Below are positions 23,544-32,582 of a stretch of 64,000 bases of DNA, piece after piece. Every line of letters begins with the position of its first letter. The stretch's first letter is position 1. Source of the stretch: Bacteroidales bacterium UBA4345. GTDB lineage: Bacteria; Bacteroidota; Bacteroidia; Bacteroidales; Paludibacteraceae. The position numbers and the translations under genes are program-made. A model generated the notes under the pieces. It ran no database searches, was not told the origin of the DNA, and saw only the letters and a program-made list of their open reading frames with translations. The stretch is from contig DGTD01000100.1 of NCBI GenBank assembly GCA_002396385.1, positions 79,920 through 143,919 on the forward strand, given 5' to 3'.

Positions 23544-24887
23544 TTGGACACGAACCCTTTACCGGCGGCAGAGCCAGACAGTCTGCACAACCTTTTAGCA
23601 ACGGCGTCAAGCCAAAGCCTACTGTGGGCGGCAGCAATAGGCAGCATTGTCTTCCTATACCAGCTGTTTCTGTGCTCGTTTTACGAGTATTCGCTTTACT
23701 CACTTACCAAAAACGAACTGTCACGCATTGCAGGCTCACAAGCAGAAGAATACCATCAGGTGAAAAAATTGCTGAGAAACGCAGTCTCGACCCTGTCTTC
23801 GATAGTGGCAGGCTACTATACGGCATTGGTTTGCGGCATTGTCTGCATAACCGTCACGGTCAAGCAACTGGCCGCACTAACCGGCATTGCAGCCGAGTTG
23901 CCGCAATGGTTGCTGCTGCTGACAGAGTTGCTGGTGTCACTTCTCCTTATAGCCATGGCAGGCGATTTTCTGCCAGCGTTATTGAGGACAAGAAGGCGAC
24001 TGGGCACCCTCTACCTGTTTTCGGGGCAAATGTGGTTCATTGTCGTACTCTACAGGCCACTGGGCTATATTCTAAGGAAAACGACAAATATAGTCAACCA
24101 GAGGCTGGAAGTAAAGACACAGCACCGCATATCGCTTAACGAGCTGCACGAGACCCTGAATGCCGAAAACATGAAGCAGGACGTAGAGAAAGCCATACTG
24201 GAAGGGATTGTAAACTTCGGGAACATCTGTGTAGACGAAATTATGCGTCCGCGCGTTGACATTGTAGACCTCGACATAGCGTACAGCTACCCAAAAGTGT
24301 TGGAAGTCGTGAAAGAGTCAGAATACTCGCGCCTTCCGGTCTACGAAGACAGCATCGACAACATAAAGGGCGTACTCTACGTAAAAGACCTGCTGAACTA
24401 CATCGACAAAGGCGACGATTTCGAATGGCAGCACCTGATACGCGAGCCTTACTTCGTGCCAGAGACAAAAAAAATAGACGAGTTGCTGAAAGAGTTCCAA
24501 AGCAAGCACATCCATATGGCCATTGTGGTCGACGAATTCGGAGGGACAAGCGGCATAGCCACACTTGAAAACATACTGGAGGTGATAGTAGGCGACATCA
24601 GCGACGAACACGACGACGAGCAAAAAATGTTTACCGCCCTCGACAAGCACAATTACATTTTAGAGGGGAAACTGCTGCTGAACGACTTCTACAAGATAGA
24701 GAAAATTGACCGGTCGGTTTTCGAGAAATACGGAGCAGATGCCGACACTCTGGCAGGTCTGCTGCTTGAAATAAAGGGCGACATTCCAGTTGTTGGAGAA
24801 AAAATCGAGACTGACGGCTACCTGTTCCAAATTATATCGGCAGACAACCGTCGCATTAAGAGAGTAAAACTGCACATACCAGACTGA
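23544..24887 (+). CDS. gldE: Gliding motility-associated protein GldE (CNNM/CBS/CorC type)
   Basis: The 447-residue membrane protein has N-terminal hydrophobic helices of the CNNM/DUF21 type (residues 27-150), two CBS domains (EIMRPRVDIVDLD near 230, then HIHMAIVVDEFGGTSGIATLEN near 315) and a CorC/HlyC domain (GDIPVVGEKIETDGYLFQII) at the end. GldE is linked to gliding and type IX secretion in Bacteroidota. No ATG exists near the N-terminus; the frame starts at TTG 23544, immediately before an uncharged linker. It lies 3 bases before gldD. Confidence 0.9.
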   Translation: MDTNPLPAAEPDSLHNLLATASSQSLLWAAAIGSIVFLYQLFLCSFYEYSLYSLTKNELSRIAGSQAEEYHQVKKLLRNAVSTLSSIVAGYYTALVCGIVCITVTVKQLAALTGIAAELPQWLLLLTELLVSLLLIAMAGDFLPALLRTRRRLGTLYLFSGQMWFIVVLYRPLGYILRKTTNIVNQRLEVKTQHRISLNELHETLNAENMKQDVEKAILEGIVNFGNICVDEIMRPRVDIVDLDIAYSYPKVLEVVKESEYSRLPVYEDSIDNIKGVLYVKDLLNYIDKGDDFEWQHLIREPYFVPETKKIDELLKEFQSKHIHMAIVVDEFGGTSGIATLENILEVIVGDISDEHDDEQKMFTALDKHNYILEGKLLLNDFYKIEKIDRSVFEKYGADADTLAGLLLEIKGDIPVVGEKIETDGYLFQIISADNRRIKRVKLHIPD

Positions 24888-24890
24888 AAA

Positions 24891-25481
24891 ATGAGAAGAA
24901 AGAAAGGCATATTAGCACTTGCGCTACTGGCAAGCATAACCCTGCTGGGCAGTTGCGACCATTACCAACCCCGTCCGCGGGGTTATTTCAGGATAGACCT
25001 GCCTAAGAAGAGCTACACCACATTCAACAACAAGAAATACCCGTTCACGTTCGAGATAGCCGACAGTTCCCTGTGTCTGGTTGTGGAAAAGGCCGAACGC
25101 GCCAACGACAAATATGGCTTCAACATTGCCTATCCGCAGCTGCACAGCACCATCTACTGCGACTATAAACCGGTGACGGACAACTTCAGGGATATTTCGG
25201 AAGACTGCCGCAATTTTGTATACAAGCATGTGGCAAAAGCCGACGCCATTACCGAACAGCCCTACGAAGACAGCGAGAAAAAGGTATACGGCATCATGTA
25301 CGAGATAAAGGGGAATGCGGCCTCACAAATACAGTTTGTACTGACCGACAGCAGCAAACACTATTTCAGAGGGGCGCTCTACTTCCACGCCACCCCCAAC
25401 GCCGACTCGCTGGCACCAGTTACCGACTACATGAAAGAAGACATAGTACATATGATTGAAACATTCAACTGGACAAGATGA
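24891..25481 (+). CDS. gldD: Gliding motility lipoprotein GldD
   Basis: The 196-residue lipoprotein has a type II signal (KGILALALLASITLLGSC, lipobox LGSC) and the GldD signature PRPRGYFRIDLPKKSYTTF. The mature part is beta-rich and predicted to be periplasmic or outer-membrane attached. GldD is required for gliding in Flavobacterium johnsoniae; homologs in non-gliding Bacteroidales are tied to T9SS-like functions. It lies 3 bases after gldE, and the next gene overlaps its stop by 4 bases (ATGA). Confidence 0.92.
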   Translation: MRRKKGILALALLASITLLGSCDHYQPRPRGYFRIDLPKKSYTTFNNKKYPFTFEIADSSLCLVVEKAERANDKYGFNIAYPQLHSTIYCDYKPVTDNFRDISEDCRNFVYKHVAKADAITEQPYEDSEKKVYGIMYEIKGNAASQIQFVLTDSSKHYFRGALYFHATPNADSLAPVTDYMKEDIVHMIETFNWTR

Positions 25482-27169
25482 AACAGAAAGCCATATACAT
25501 AGCCGGGGCGCTGGCCGCCCTACTCGCTATCTACTTCCTTTCCGAAAAACTGTTTTTCCGCTGGGACCTGACTTCAGAAAAGAGGTACAGCATATCGGAC
25601 AACACGAAAAAGCTGTTGAAAGACCTGAAAGGAGAATACACTATAAAGCTATACCTAGACGGAGACCTGAGTGCCGGTTTCCTGCAACTGAGGAAGTCGG
25701 CAAAAGAGATGGCGGAAGAGTTTTCGGCCTACACCGATGCCGACCTGAAAGTAGTATTCGAGAATCCGACCCAGGGAGCCAACGACGAGGAACGCGACAA
25801 GCACTACGGAGAGTTGGAAAGCCGCGGACTGACCATCATGCGTGAAGAAGAGGACAAAGACGAATATGGCCAGACCATAACCCGAATAGTGTGTCCGTGG
25901 GCGGAAATAAGCAACGGCAGACACAAGAAACTGGTCAGCCTTTACCAAGACAACCGCGACCGCAGCATAGACGAGAACCTGAACAATGCGAGTGCCAACC
26001 TTGAATATGCGCTGACCGACGCCATACGCCAACTGAACAAGACAAAGATAGACCGCATACTGTTCACCGAAGGTCACGGCGAGCTGCCCGAGATATTAAC
26101 CTACGACGTATGCAAAAGCCTGAGCAACTATTACCAGATAGACCGTGGCGACCTGCGCGGCTGTTTCTGTCCAGACAGCCTGTTCGCCTATAAGGCTGTA
26201 ATAGTGGCAGGTCCGACCCAACCGTTCAGCGAGAAAGACAAATACCTGATAGACCAGTACGTAATGCACGGCGGCAAGGTACTATGGTTGATAGACGGCG
26301 TGCGCATCTCGCTAGACAGCCTCCAGACAGCCAGCGAGACCATAGGAGTGGGAAACGAGTTGAACCTTGAAGACCAGTTGTTCCGCTACGGCGTACGCAT
26401 TGAACCCGTATTGGTACAAGACGCCCAGTGTTCAAAACTGCCAGTCAACACAGCGCCCGAAAACGAAGCACCAAAATGGAAGCCCAAACCCTGGTACTAC
26501 GCACCACTGCTGCTGACCTCGCCCGTACACCCCATCAGCAAAAACATAACCCCAGTAAAAAGCGAGTTCGCCAGCCTTATAAAGGCGGTGGGCGACGACA
26601 AAGACATAACACGCGACATACTGCTGGTAACATCGACAAGCACCCGCATACAGCAAATGCCAAGCATTGTGAGTATGGGCATTGTGAACATCGACCCGCG
26701 CGAGGGCTATTTCAACGCAGGCAACGCCCCCATAGCAGTGGCAATGAAGGGACATTTCGCATCGGTCTTCAACCACCGGCTCAGGCCAGAAGGCATCTAT
26801 AGCCAAACGCCGCAGTCGAACCGCAGTTACGAGACAAAAATGATTGTGATAGCTGATGCCGACGTCATCTGTAACGACGTAGTACCCGGCAGCGACGGAC
26901 AACCCAACATTGTGCCACTGGGTATGGACCGCTACGAGGGCCGCCAGTACGGTAACAAAGACTTCATTATGAACTGCGTGAACTACCTGACAGACGACGA
27001 AGGCTGGATGCAGCTGCGCTCGCGCGAACTGCAACTCCGACTCCTCAACAAGCAGGCATCGACCATAAGGAAGTTCTGGCAGATAGCCAACGTGCTGCTT
27101 CCTTTGGTTGTATTGGGACTGATAGGCGGCGGCTACTACCTGTACAGACGGAAGAGGTACACCAAATAA
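25478..27169 (+). CDS. gldG: GldG-like ABC transporter auxiliary protein
   Basis: The 563-residue protein has an N-terminal membrane helix (residues 7-27), a long periplasmic ABC-transporter auxiliary domain (SEKRYSISDNTKKLL; ILFTEGHGELPE; KVLWLIDGVRISLDSL) and a C-terminal membrane helix (VLLPLVVLGLIGGGYYLY). This matches GldG, which normally works with the ATPase GldA and permease GldF. Neither lies in the window, so the gene is separated from those partners or acts without them. Start overlaps the gldD stop by 4 bases. Confidence 0.85.
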   Translation: MKQKAIYIAGALAALLAIYFLSEKLFFRWDLTSEKRYSISDNTKKLLKDLKGEYTIKLYLDGDLSAGFLQLRKSAKEMAEEFSAYTDADLKVVFENPTQGANDEERDKHYGELESRGLTIMREEEDKDEYGQTITRIVCPWAEISNGRHKKLVSLYQDNRDRSIDENLNNASANLEYALTDAIRQLNKTKIDRILFTEGHGELPEILTYDVCKSLSNYYQIDRGDLRGCFCPDSLFAYKAVIVAGPTQPFSEKDKYLIDQYVMHGGKVLWLIDGVRISLDSLQTASETIGVGNELNLEDQLFRYGVRIEPVLVQDAQCSKLPVNTAPENEAPKWKPKPWYYAPLLLTSPVHPISKNITPVKSEFASLIKAVGDDKDITRDILLVTSTSTRIQQMPSIVSMGIVNIDPREGYFNAGNAPIAVAMKGHFASVFNHRLRPEGIYSQTPQSNRSYETKMIVIADADVICNDVVPGSDGQPNIVPLGMDRYEGRQYGNKDFIMNCVNYLTDDEGWMQLRSRELQLRLLNKQASTIRKFWQIANVLLPLVVLGLIGGGYYLYRRKRYTK

Positions 27170-27245
27170 AACACGCCCGCCATATTGTACCAAACCAGCC
27201 CCAAACGGTCACAAACAAAGCATAGCGACAATAGGAAAAATTATG

Positions 27246-27253
27246 TATATTTG
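27246..27253 (+). promoter_or_regulatory. -7 box TATATTTG for dnaN
   Basis: Exact TAnnTTTG on plus, predicted start near 27260, 50 bases before the ATG at 27310. Confidence 0.55.
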
Positions 27254-27309
27254 TGACAGATATATGGGAATTTAGACAACGAGAAAAATAAAAACAAAAG
27301 ACAAAAAAT

Positions 27310-28434
27310 ATGAAATTTACCGCATCGAGCGCAGACTTGCTTGAGCATCTGCAAAACATCAGCCGTGTAATCAACAGCAAAAACACGCTGCCCATTCTAG
27401 ACCACTTCTTGTTCAAGATTCAAGGCGACAAATTGGAAATGACAGCGTCGGACTTGGAGACCACCATCGTAACCAGTATGCCGATAGCCGACGTGGAAGG
27501 CGAAGGCAACATCTGTGTGATGGCCAACCGTCTGTTGAGCACACTGAAAGAGTTTGCCGACCAGCCACTCACCTTCGACATCAACCTCGACAACCTCCGT
27601 ATGGTGTTGATTACAGATACTGGCCACTACGACTTTACAGGCGAAAGTGCCGACCAGTTTCCTGTACTGCCGGTATTGGAAGGCGACATCAACTCGGTCG
27701 TTTTCCCAGCCAAGGATCTCCAATTCAACCTCGAGAATGTAGCCTTTGCCGCATCGACAGACGACAGCCGTCCGCAAATGACCGGTATCGGGTTCGACAT
27801 CAGCACCGAGATGACCACAGTAGTGGCAACCGATTCACATAAAATGGTGCGCATACGCAACAACTACATCAAAGGTCAGAACAACGCCATGTTCATACTG
27901 CCACGCAAACCAACCGGATTGTTGCGCAACATATTGGCCAAAGAAGAAATGGATGTGGAGGTACGTTTCGACCGTTCGAACATCCACTTCCAGATGAGCA
28001 ACTACACGCTGGTCTGCCGTCAGGTAGAAGGCAAATATCCAGCATACAATTCAGTCATTCCAACCAACAACGAATACAAACTGATAGTTAAAAGGGACTC
28101 GTTCATCAGGACCCTGCGTCGTGTAGCCGTCTACTCGAATGCAGACAACAACCTTGTGAAACTCGACATAGAAGATGGTTTGATCACTGTTTCGGCACAA
28201 GATGTCGACTACTCGATCTCGGCCGAAGAGAAGTTCGTATGCCAGTACGACGGCCAACCAATGACCATCGGCTTCAAGAGTCCGTACCTCCTTGAAATTC
28301 TTTCCAACCTCAAGACCGAAGAGGTGGAAATTGACCTTCAAGACCCACAGCGCGCAGCCCTGCTGTTCCCATTCAACAGTGAAGACAGCGACAGCCGCGA
28401 GATTCTGATGCTGATTATGCCAATCATGATTTAA
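27310..28434 (+). CDS. dnaN: DNA polymerase III sliding clamp beta subunit
   Basis: The 374-residue protein has three repeated clamp domains: KFTASSADLLEHLQNISRVI (domain 1), the central PRKPTGLLRNILAKEEM, and a C-terminal VSAQDVDYSISAEE with FKSPYLLEIL and the end LLFPFNSEDSD...LIMPIMI. It dimerises around DNA to give processivity. Length is typical. Neighbours are the DnaQ-like exonuclease downstream and gldG upstream; dnaA and gyrB are not seen here. Confidence 0.97.
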   Translation: MKFTASSADLLEHLQNISRVINSKNTLPILDHFLFKIQGDKLEMTASDLETTIVTSMPIADVEGEGNICVMANRLLSTLKEFADQPLTFDINLDNLRMVLITDTGHYDFTGESADQFPVLPVLEGDINSVVFPAKDLQFNLENVAFAASTDDSRPQMTGIGFDISTEMTTVVATDSHKMVRIRNNYIKGQNNAMFILPRKPTGLLRNILAKEEMDVEVRFDRSNIHFQMSNYTLVCRQVEGKYPAYNSVIPTNNEYKLIVKRDSFIRTLRRVAVYSNADNNLVKLDIEDGLITVSAQDVDYSISAEEKFVCQYDGQPMTIGFKSPYLLEILSNLKTEEVEIDLQDPQRAALLFPFNSEDSDSREILMLIMPIMI

Positions 28435-28463
28435 CGTTCTGGCAAAATCAGTAAGCAAAGAAA

Positions 28464-28485
28464 CCTCCTTTTTTCAAGAAGGAGG
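28464..28485 (+). other. Hairpin between dnaN and the exonuclease gene
   Basis: CCTCCTT at 28464-28470 pairs with AAGGAGG at 28479-28485, loop of 8. There is no T-tract after it, so it is more likely a processing or mRNA-stability element than a terminator. Confidence 0.4.
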
Positions 28486-28519
28486 GAACAAATCAGAGAA
28501 AACGAGGTAAGAAAAGACA

Positions 28520-29368
28520 ATGAAACTGAATCTAACCCGCCCGTTAGTCTTTTTTGACTTAGAGACGACCGGGGTCAATGTGGGGAAAGACCGCATAATT
28601 GAAATATCGTTCGTAAAAGTGTATCCGAACGGAGACGAAGACATCAAGACACGCCGCATCAATCCGGAAATGCACATTCCCGAAAGTAGCAGTGCCATTC
28701 ACGGCATAAAGGATGAAGACGTGAAAGAGTGTCCGACATTCAAAGAAATAGCAGAACAGCTAAAAAACGAGTTGGCCGACTGCGACATAGCCGGCTACAA
28801 CTCGAACAAGTTCGACGTACCGCTATTGGCAGAAGAGTTCTACCGCGCAGGCGTAGAAGTGGATCTGCACGACCGCAAATTTGTAGATGTGCAGACCATT
28901 TTCTACAAAAAAGAGCCCCGCACACTTACGGCCGCCTATAAATTCTACTGCGATGCCGATCTGATAGGCGCACACGGGGCGACGGCCGACACCAAAGCGA
29001 CCTACGAGGTGCTGAAGGCTCAGTTAGACCGATACAGCGATATTGAAAACAACATCGACTTCTTGTCGGAATACACCAGTTTCACCAAGAACGTCGATTT
29101 TGCCGGGGCTATGGTCTACAACGACCAACACGAGCCGGTCTTCAATTTCGGCAAGCACAAAGGCAAGAAAGTAACCGACGTGTTGAAAGTAGAGCCCAGC
29201 TATTACGGCTGGATGATGCAAAACGACTTCTCGCACGACACTAAAGCCATCTTGACGAAAATAAAAGACAAGCTGAAAGCTGAATCTGCAGCGGCAAAAC
29301 AAGCTGCGAACAACGCACCAGCAAGCCAAGAAAGTCTGAATGCGTTGGCAGGAAAGTTCAAAAAATAA
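28520..29368 (+). CDS. DnaQ-family 3'-5' exonuclease with a C-terminal DUF3820-like domain
   Basis: The 282-residue protein has an N-terminal DEDDh exonuclease domain: VFFDLETTG (exo I), GYNSNKFDVPLLAEEF (exo II) and GAHGATADTKATYEV (exo III, His). After residue 205 comes PVFNFGKHKGKKVTDVLKVE and SYYGWMMQNDF, a motif I know from DUF3820/ExoX-type C-terminal domains. This could be the proofreading (epsilon-like) subunit or a repair nuclease. It follows dnaN by 86 bases and ends just before the strongest terminator in the window. Confidence 0.88.
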   Translation: MKLNLTRPLVFFDLETTGVNVGKDRIIEISFVKVYPNGDEDIKTRRINPEMHIPESSSAIHGIKDEDVKECPTFKEIAEQLKNELADCDIAGYNSNKFDVPLLAEEFYRAGVEVDLHDRKFVDVQTIFYKKEPRTLTAAYKFYCDADLIGAHGATADTKATYEVLKAQLDRYSDIENNIDFLSEYTSFTKNVDFAGAMVYNDQHEPVFNFGKHKGKKVTDVLKVEPSYYGWMMQNDFSHDTKAILTKIKDKLKAESAAAKQAANNAPASQESLNALAGKFKK

Positions 29369-29378
29369 ACGAAAAAAA

Positions 29379-29410
29379 CAACGGGTGCTGGCTGAGGCCA
29401 GCACCCGTTG
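29379..29410 (+). terminator. Strong intrinsic terminator after the exonuclease gene
   Basis: CAACGGGTGCTGGC at 29379-29392 pairs perfectly with GCCAGCACCCGTTG at 29397-29410, loop TGAG, followed by TTTTTG. The A-tract on the left allows use from minus as well. Confidence 0.95.
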
Positions 29411-29416
29411 TTTTTG

Positions 29417-29707
29417 TATATGAGTTGCAAAATTGGGAAAATCACAAAGATGATGCTAAATCTTTAATGAGTTGTAAAACAAAATTTGACAACTCAAAAA
29501 GAAAAAAATCGAATTCACAATCATTTACGCAACCATACAATCACATAAAATAATCATATAAAAAAAACAGATTATAGATATAGAATAGAGTGATTAATAA
29601 TATGATTGTCTGTTCCTTATTCTTTCTTAACTTAAACTGTTGCAAAAAGTGCAATAGTTCATAGTTTTTCATCCGCACAAAAAGCCCACATTTTCACCCA
29701 CTTACAC
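29417..29707. other. AT-rich intergenic DNA between convergent genes
   Basis: About 290 bases, AT-rich, no ORF. A small hairpin GAGTTGT/ACAACTC occurs at 29469-29475 and 29489-29495. Loose inverted repeats (ACAATCAT near 29518 and ATGATTGT near 29601) are also present. No tRNA or other RNA gene was seen. Confidence 0.5.
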
Positions 29708-30964
29708 CTACTTCCTTGCAATAAGGCTATCGCAAGTGGCGCGGGCCTGTTCTATAATCTCTTTTTCGCCCGGCACAACGCGGTTGCGCATAATAATCTT
29801 ACCATTACAGATAACGGTGTCGATACAACTGCAATCGGCCGCATAAACCAGATTCGAAACCAGATTGTAGTTAGGCACGAGTTTTTCGTTGTCTAAGTCA
29901 ATAAGCAGGGCATCGGCAAGTTTACCTTCGGCAATTACGCCGGCATCCAAGCCAAACGCTTCTGCGCCCCACTGTGTGGCCATCTTAAAGATATCGGTAG
30001 CCGCACCCGCTTCAGAGTCAGCATAACACTTGGCCAGCAGAGCAGCCAGTTTCATTTCGTCGATCATATCAAGATTGTTGTTCGACGAGGCGCCATCGGT
30101 TCCCAACGCTATGCGGCAACCGTTTTTCTGCAGTTCCTTCATCTTAAACACACCACTCGACAGCTTCATGTTCGACGCCGGGTTGTGCACGCACACTGCC
30201 CCACTCCGGGCCAGAATTTCCTGGTCGCGCTGGTCGACGTGCACCACATGCGCCAATATAGTTTTAGGCGACAACAATCCGATGCTGTCCATATATTCGA
30301 CAGGCGACATACCATTGTGTGCTTTCCGGCAATCGGCATCCTCGGTCATAGTTTCAGCCAGATGAATATTAAGATACTGTCCGTTCTCGTCGGCCGCCTT
30401 CTTACAGCGCAGCAGCAACTCGGTACCAACTGTGTAGATAGCGTGTGGAGCAACAGTATACGACACCCGCTCGGTAGGCTTGTAATGGCGCAGCCGTTCA
30501 AAGAGCCGGTCTTTCTCGGCAGCAGACTGGCGGTCCATCAGCGACACCCCAATGGCGGCACGCACCCCCATCTCCTCTACAGCCCGGGCTGTTTCCTGCT
30601 CTTCCCAATACATATCCTCAAAAAAAACCGTACCCGACTTAATCATCTCAAGAATAGCCAGACGCGAGCCGGCATAGATATCTTCTGCGGTCAGTTTGGC
30701 CTCCATCGGCCAGATAGAGTCGTTGAGCCATGCCTGAAGCGGAAGGTCGTCGGCAAACCCGCGTAAAAGTACCATAGCGGCATGACAGTGCCCGTTATAG
30801 AAAGGCGGTACCATAGCGAACCTGCTTCCATCGACCACCTCTGTTGCAGCCACCTCTATTTTTTCAGTAGAGATGGCTTTGAAACGGTTGCCCTCAATCA
30901 GGACGTTCTGACGGATGCCATCTAGTAAAACATTATTTATAAGCAAAGTGTCCATAACTTTCAT
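29708..30964 (-). CDS. Amidohydrolase, MTA/SAH deaminase-like
   Basis: The 418-residue metal-dependent hydrolase has NGHCHAAM (HxH ligands), HLAET (Zn His), HVVHVDQRD, HNPASNMKLSSG and GTDGASSNNN (the Asp ligand). This set places it with the cytosine/adenosine-type deaminases such as 5'-methylthioadenosine/S-adenosylhomocysteine deaminase and the related TrzN/AtzA enzymes. The substrate is not certain. An internal ATG at 30955 (MDTLLINN) may be the true start. It stands alone with its own promoter at 31033-31063. Confidence 0.85.
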   Translation of the reverse strand: MKVMDTLLINNVLLDGIRQNVLIEGNRFKAISTEKIEVAATEVVDGSRFAMVPPFYNGHCHAAMVLLRGFADDLPLQAWLNDSIWPMEAKLTAEDIYAGSRLAILEMIKSGTVFFEDMYWEEQETARAVEEMGVRAAIGVSLMDRQSAAEKDRLFERLRHYKPTERVSYTVAPHAIYTVGTELLLRCKKAADENGQYLNIHLAETMTEDADCRKAHNGMSPVEYMDSIGLLSPKTILAHVVHVDQRDQEILARSGAVCVHNPASNMKLSSGVFKMKELQKNGCRIALGTDGASSNNNLDMIDEMKLAALLAKCYADSEAGAATDIFKMATQWGAEAFGLDAGVIAEGKLADALLIDLDNEKLVPNYNLVSNLVYAADCSCIDTVICNGKIIMRNRVVPGEKEIIEQARATCDSLIARK

Positions 30965-31032
30965 TTTTGTTTAGTTACGTGTAAAATAACTTGAGCCCCA
31001 CCATACAACTTAGTTATAGGAATCAATTATAC

Positions 31033-31063
31033 CAAATATAGCAAAATTCGGAAAGTAAGCAAA
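31033..31063 (-). promoter_or_regulatory. Consensus promoter TTTG-N19-TATATTTG for the amidohydrolase
   Basis: On minus, TTTG at 31063-31060 is followed after 19 bases by TATATTTG at 31040-31033, a close match to the Bacteroidota consensus. Predicted start near 31026. Confidence 0.72.
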
Positions 31064-31081
31064 CAAAAAGACACAAAAAGA

Positions 31082-31106
31082 GGGCACATTCGGTTCAAAT
31101 GTGCCC
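31082..31106 (-). terminator. Terminator of the long ribBA-exbB-tonB operon
   Basis: GGGCACATT at 31082-31090 pairs with AATGTGCCC at 31098-31106, loop of 7. On minus it is followed by TCTTTTTGTG. It ends the transcript from the CvfB-like gene. Confidence 0.85.
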
Positions 31107-31138
31107 TTATGTCAGCAAATAGTGAAGGAATCGTATAA

Positions 31139-31996
31139 TCAGACCTTGTTATCCGGTTTTTCGTTCAGCAAGCGGATTCCATCGTCTTCAATAGCGATAC
31201 GACGGTGCTTGTAGAGCACACCGATGCATTTCTTAAAGGATTTCTTGCTGCATCCGAAAAGGTCGGCAATCTCGTCAGGGTCCGATTTATCGGTAACAGC
31301 AAGGAATCCGCCGTTACGCTTCAACTCAGAAATAACGAGGTCGTCAATCGTGTTGACCACACTCAGCCCCTGTTTTTGCAGGGCCACGTCAATCTTGCCG
31401 TCGGCACGCACATACTTCACATAGCCAGTAGTGCGCATACCAATCTCCACATACTCGAAAATCTCGTTATTGTAGACCATACCTTTAAAGGCATCGTCGA
31501 CAATCACCTTATAGCCAAGCGGATGTGTATCAGTAAACAATACCGACACAGCGTCGTTCATGGCAAAAGCGGGTTTTACGAGGTCGAGGTAACGTTCGGT
31601 GTGCATAGTGGCAATAATCTGCTCGGTCTCCTTGTCGTAATAGACATAAACCAGATAGCTTCCCCCCACCCTTATACGCGTTTTCCACTCGCGTGAAGGC
31701 ATAAACAGAGGAGTAGAGATGCCCCAGTCGAGCAGGGCTCCGTAAGTAGACACCTGGTCGGCCGTCAGGTAACCGAAATGACCGGGCATGACCGACGGTT
31801 CGTGCGTAGTAGCCATCGCATTGCGCTTGGCGTTCCTAAAGAGAAAGACACTCACCTCGTCGCCTACCTCAACATCGGTATGAACGTCGGTTTTCGGCAA
31901 GAAAATCTCTCCCTCGTCGTCACCGCCGTCGAGGTAGTAACCAGGCCCTCCGATACGGACGACCTTCAATGTGTTCATTTCTCCGATGTTCAACAT
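31139..31996 (-). CDS. CvfB-like S1 RNA-binding protein
   Basis: The 285-residue protein has the CvfB/YitL plan: N-terminal S1-like domains (GPGYYLDGGDDEGEIFLPK; VEVGDEVSVFLFRNAKRNAMATT), a third S1 domain (MRTTGYVKYVRADGKIDVAL), and a C-terminal winged-helix segment (KSDPDEIADLFGCSKKSFKKCIGVLY). In Staphylococcus CvfB affects virulence-gene expression; in Bacteroidota its target is unknown. It is the last gene of a long operon. An inner ATG at 31978 is possible. Confidence 0.88.
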   Translation of the reverse strand: MLNIGEMNTLKVVRIGGPGYYLDGGDDEGEIFLPKTDVHTDVEVGDEVSVFLFRNAKRNAMATTHEPSVMPGHFGYLTADQVSTYGALLDWGISTPLFMPSREWKTRIRVGGSYLVYVYYDKETEQIIATMHTERYLDLVKPAFAMNDAVSVLFTDTHPLGYKVIVDDAFKGMVYNNEIFEYVEIGMRTTGYVKYVRADGKIDVALQKQGLSVVNTIDDLVISELKRNGGFLAVTDKSDPDEIADLFGCSKKSFKKCIGVLYKHRRIAIEDDGIRLLNEKPDNKV

Positions 31997-32019
31997 ATTT
32001 AACAGGTATGTAAGCGTTA

Positions 32020-32580
32020 TTAAACCTCTTTCTGGTAATTGACAGAAGAACGAATCTGATCGGCCACCCGTTTATCTGCCAAAGCCTCCACCAGTTTGAA
32101 ACCGAAATAGACAGCAGCGCCAGCGCCCGCACCAGTAATAAACTGACCCGAAACAACCGCTGGCTGGTGGACGAACTCAGCACCCTCTAAATCGCCCTCA
32201 AAGCCCGGATAACAAGTAGCCTTCTCCCCCTTCAGAATGCCATAGCGGCCAAACACCATAGGGGCAGCACAGATGGCAGCCAGTTTTTTCCCGGCCTTGA
32301 AATGTGCCATCACCACCTCTTTCAAATCGTCGTATTCAAGATAGTTAACCGTTTTGGGGCCACCCGGCAGGAAGAGCAGGTCGGCATTAGGGAACTGGTC
32401 TTTCACCTCGTCGAAAAGGGCGTCGGCAACAACCGACACACCTTGCGACCCGTTGACTTGCTTACGCCCCATAAGGGAAACGACAGTCACGTCGAATTTG
32501 GCCCGGCGCATAAAGTCGATAGGAACAATAGCCTCGCTAGGTTCGAAGCCGTCTATAAGGAAAGTAAAGACTTTAATCAT
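32020..32580 (-). CDS. DJ-1/PfpI (YajL-like) family protein
   Basis: The 186-residue protein has a DJ-1 fold: start FTFLIDGFEPSEAIVPIDFM (Glu near 13), GGPKTVNYLEYDDLKEVV, and the nucleophile elbow AAICAAPMVFG (Cys about 102) with HQPAVVSGQFITGAGAG. The Cys-Glu pair fits YajL-like chaperone/glyoxalase roles proposed for the family, which are disputed. It lies in the TonB operon, 3 bases after a double-TonB protein, but no link to TonB function is known. Confidence 0.9.
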   Translation of the reverse strand: MIKVFTFLIDGFEPSEAIVPIDFMRRAKFDVTVVSLMGRKQVNGSQGVSVVADALFDEVKDQFPNADLLFLPGGPKTVNYLEYDDLKEVVMAHFKAGKKLAAICAAPMVFGRYGILKGEKATCYPGFEGDLEGAEFVHQPAVVSGQFITGAGAGAAVYFGFKLVEALADKRVADQIRSSVNYQKEV

Positions 32581-32582
32581 GA

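Noticed and set aside
23486-24139. 217-codon plus frame overlapping gldE
   Set aside because: gldE has CNNM, CBS and CorC domains in the other frame; this frame shows none.
29417-29707. Possible small RNA or tRNA in the gap
   Set aside because: Only short, weak hairpins and AT-rich sequence; no cloverleaf or T-loop signature.
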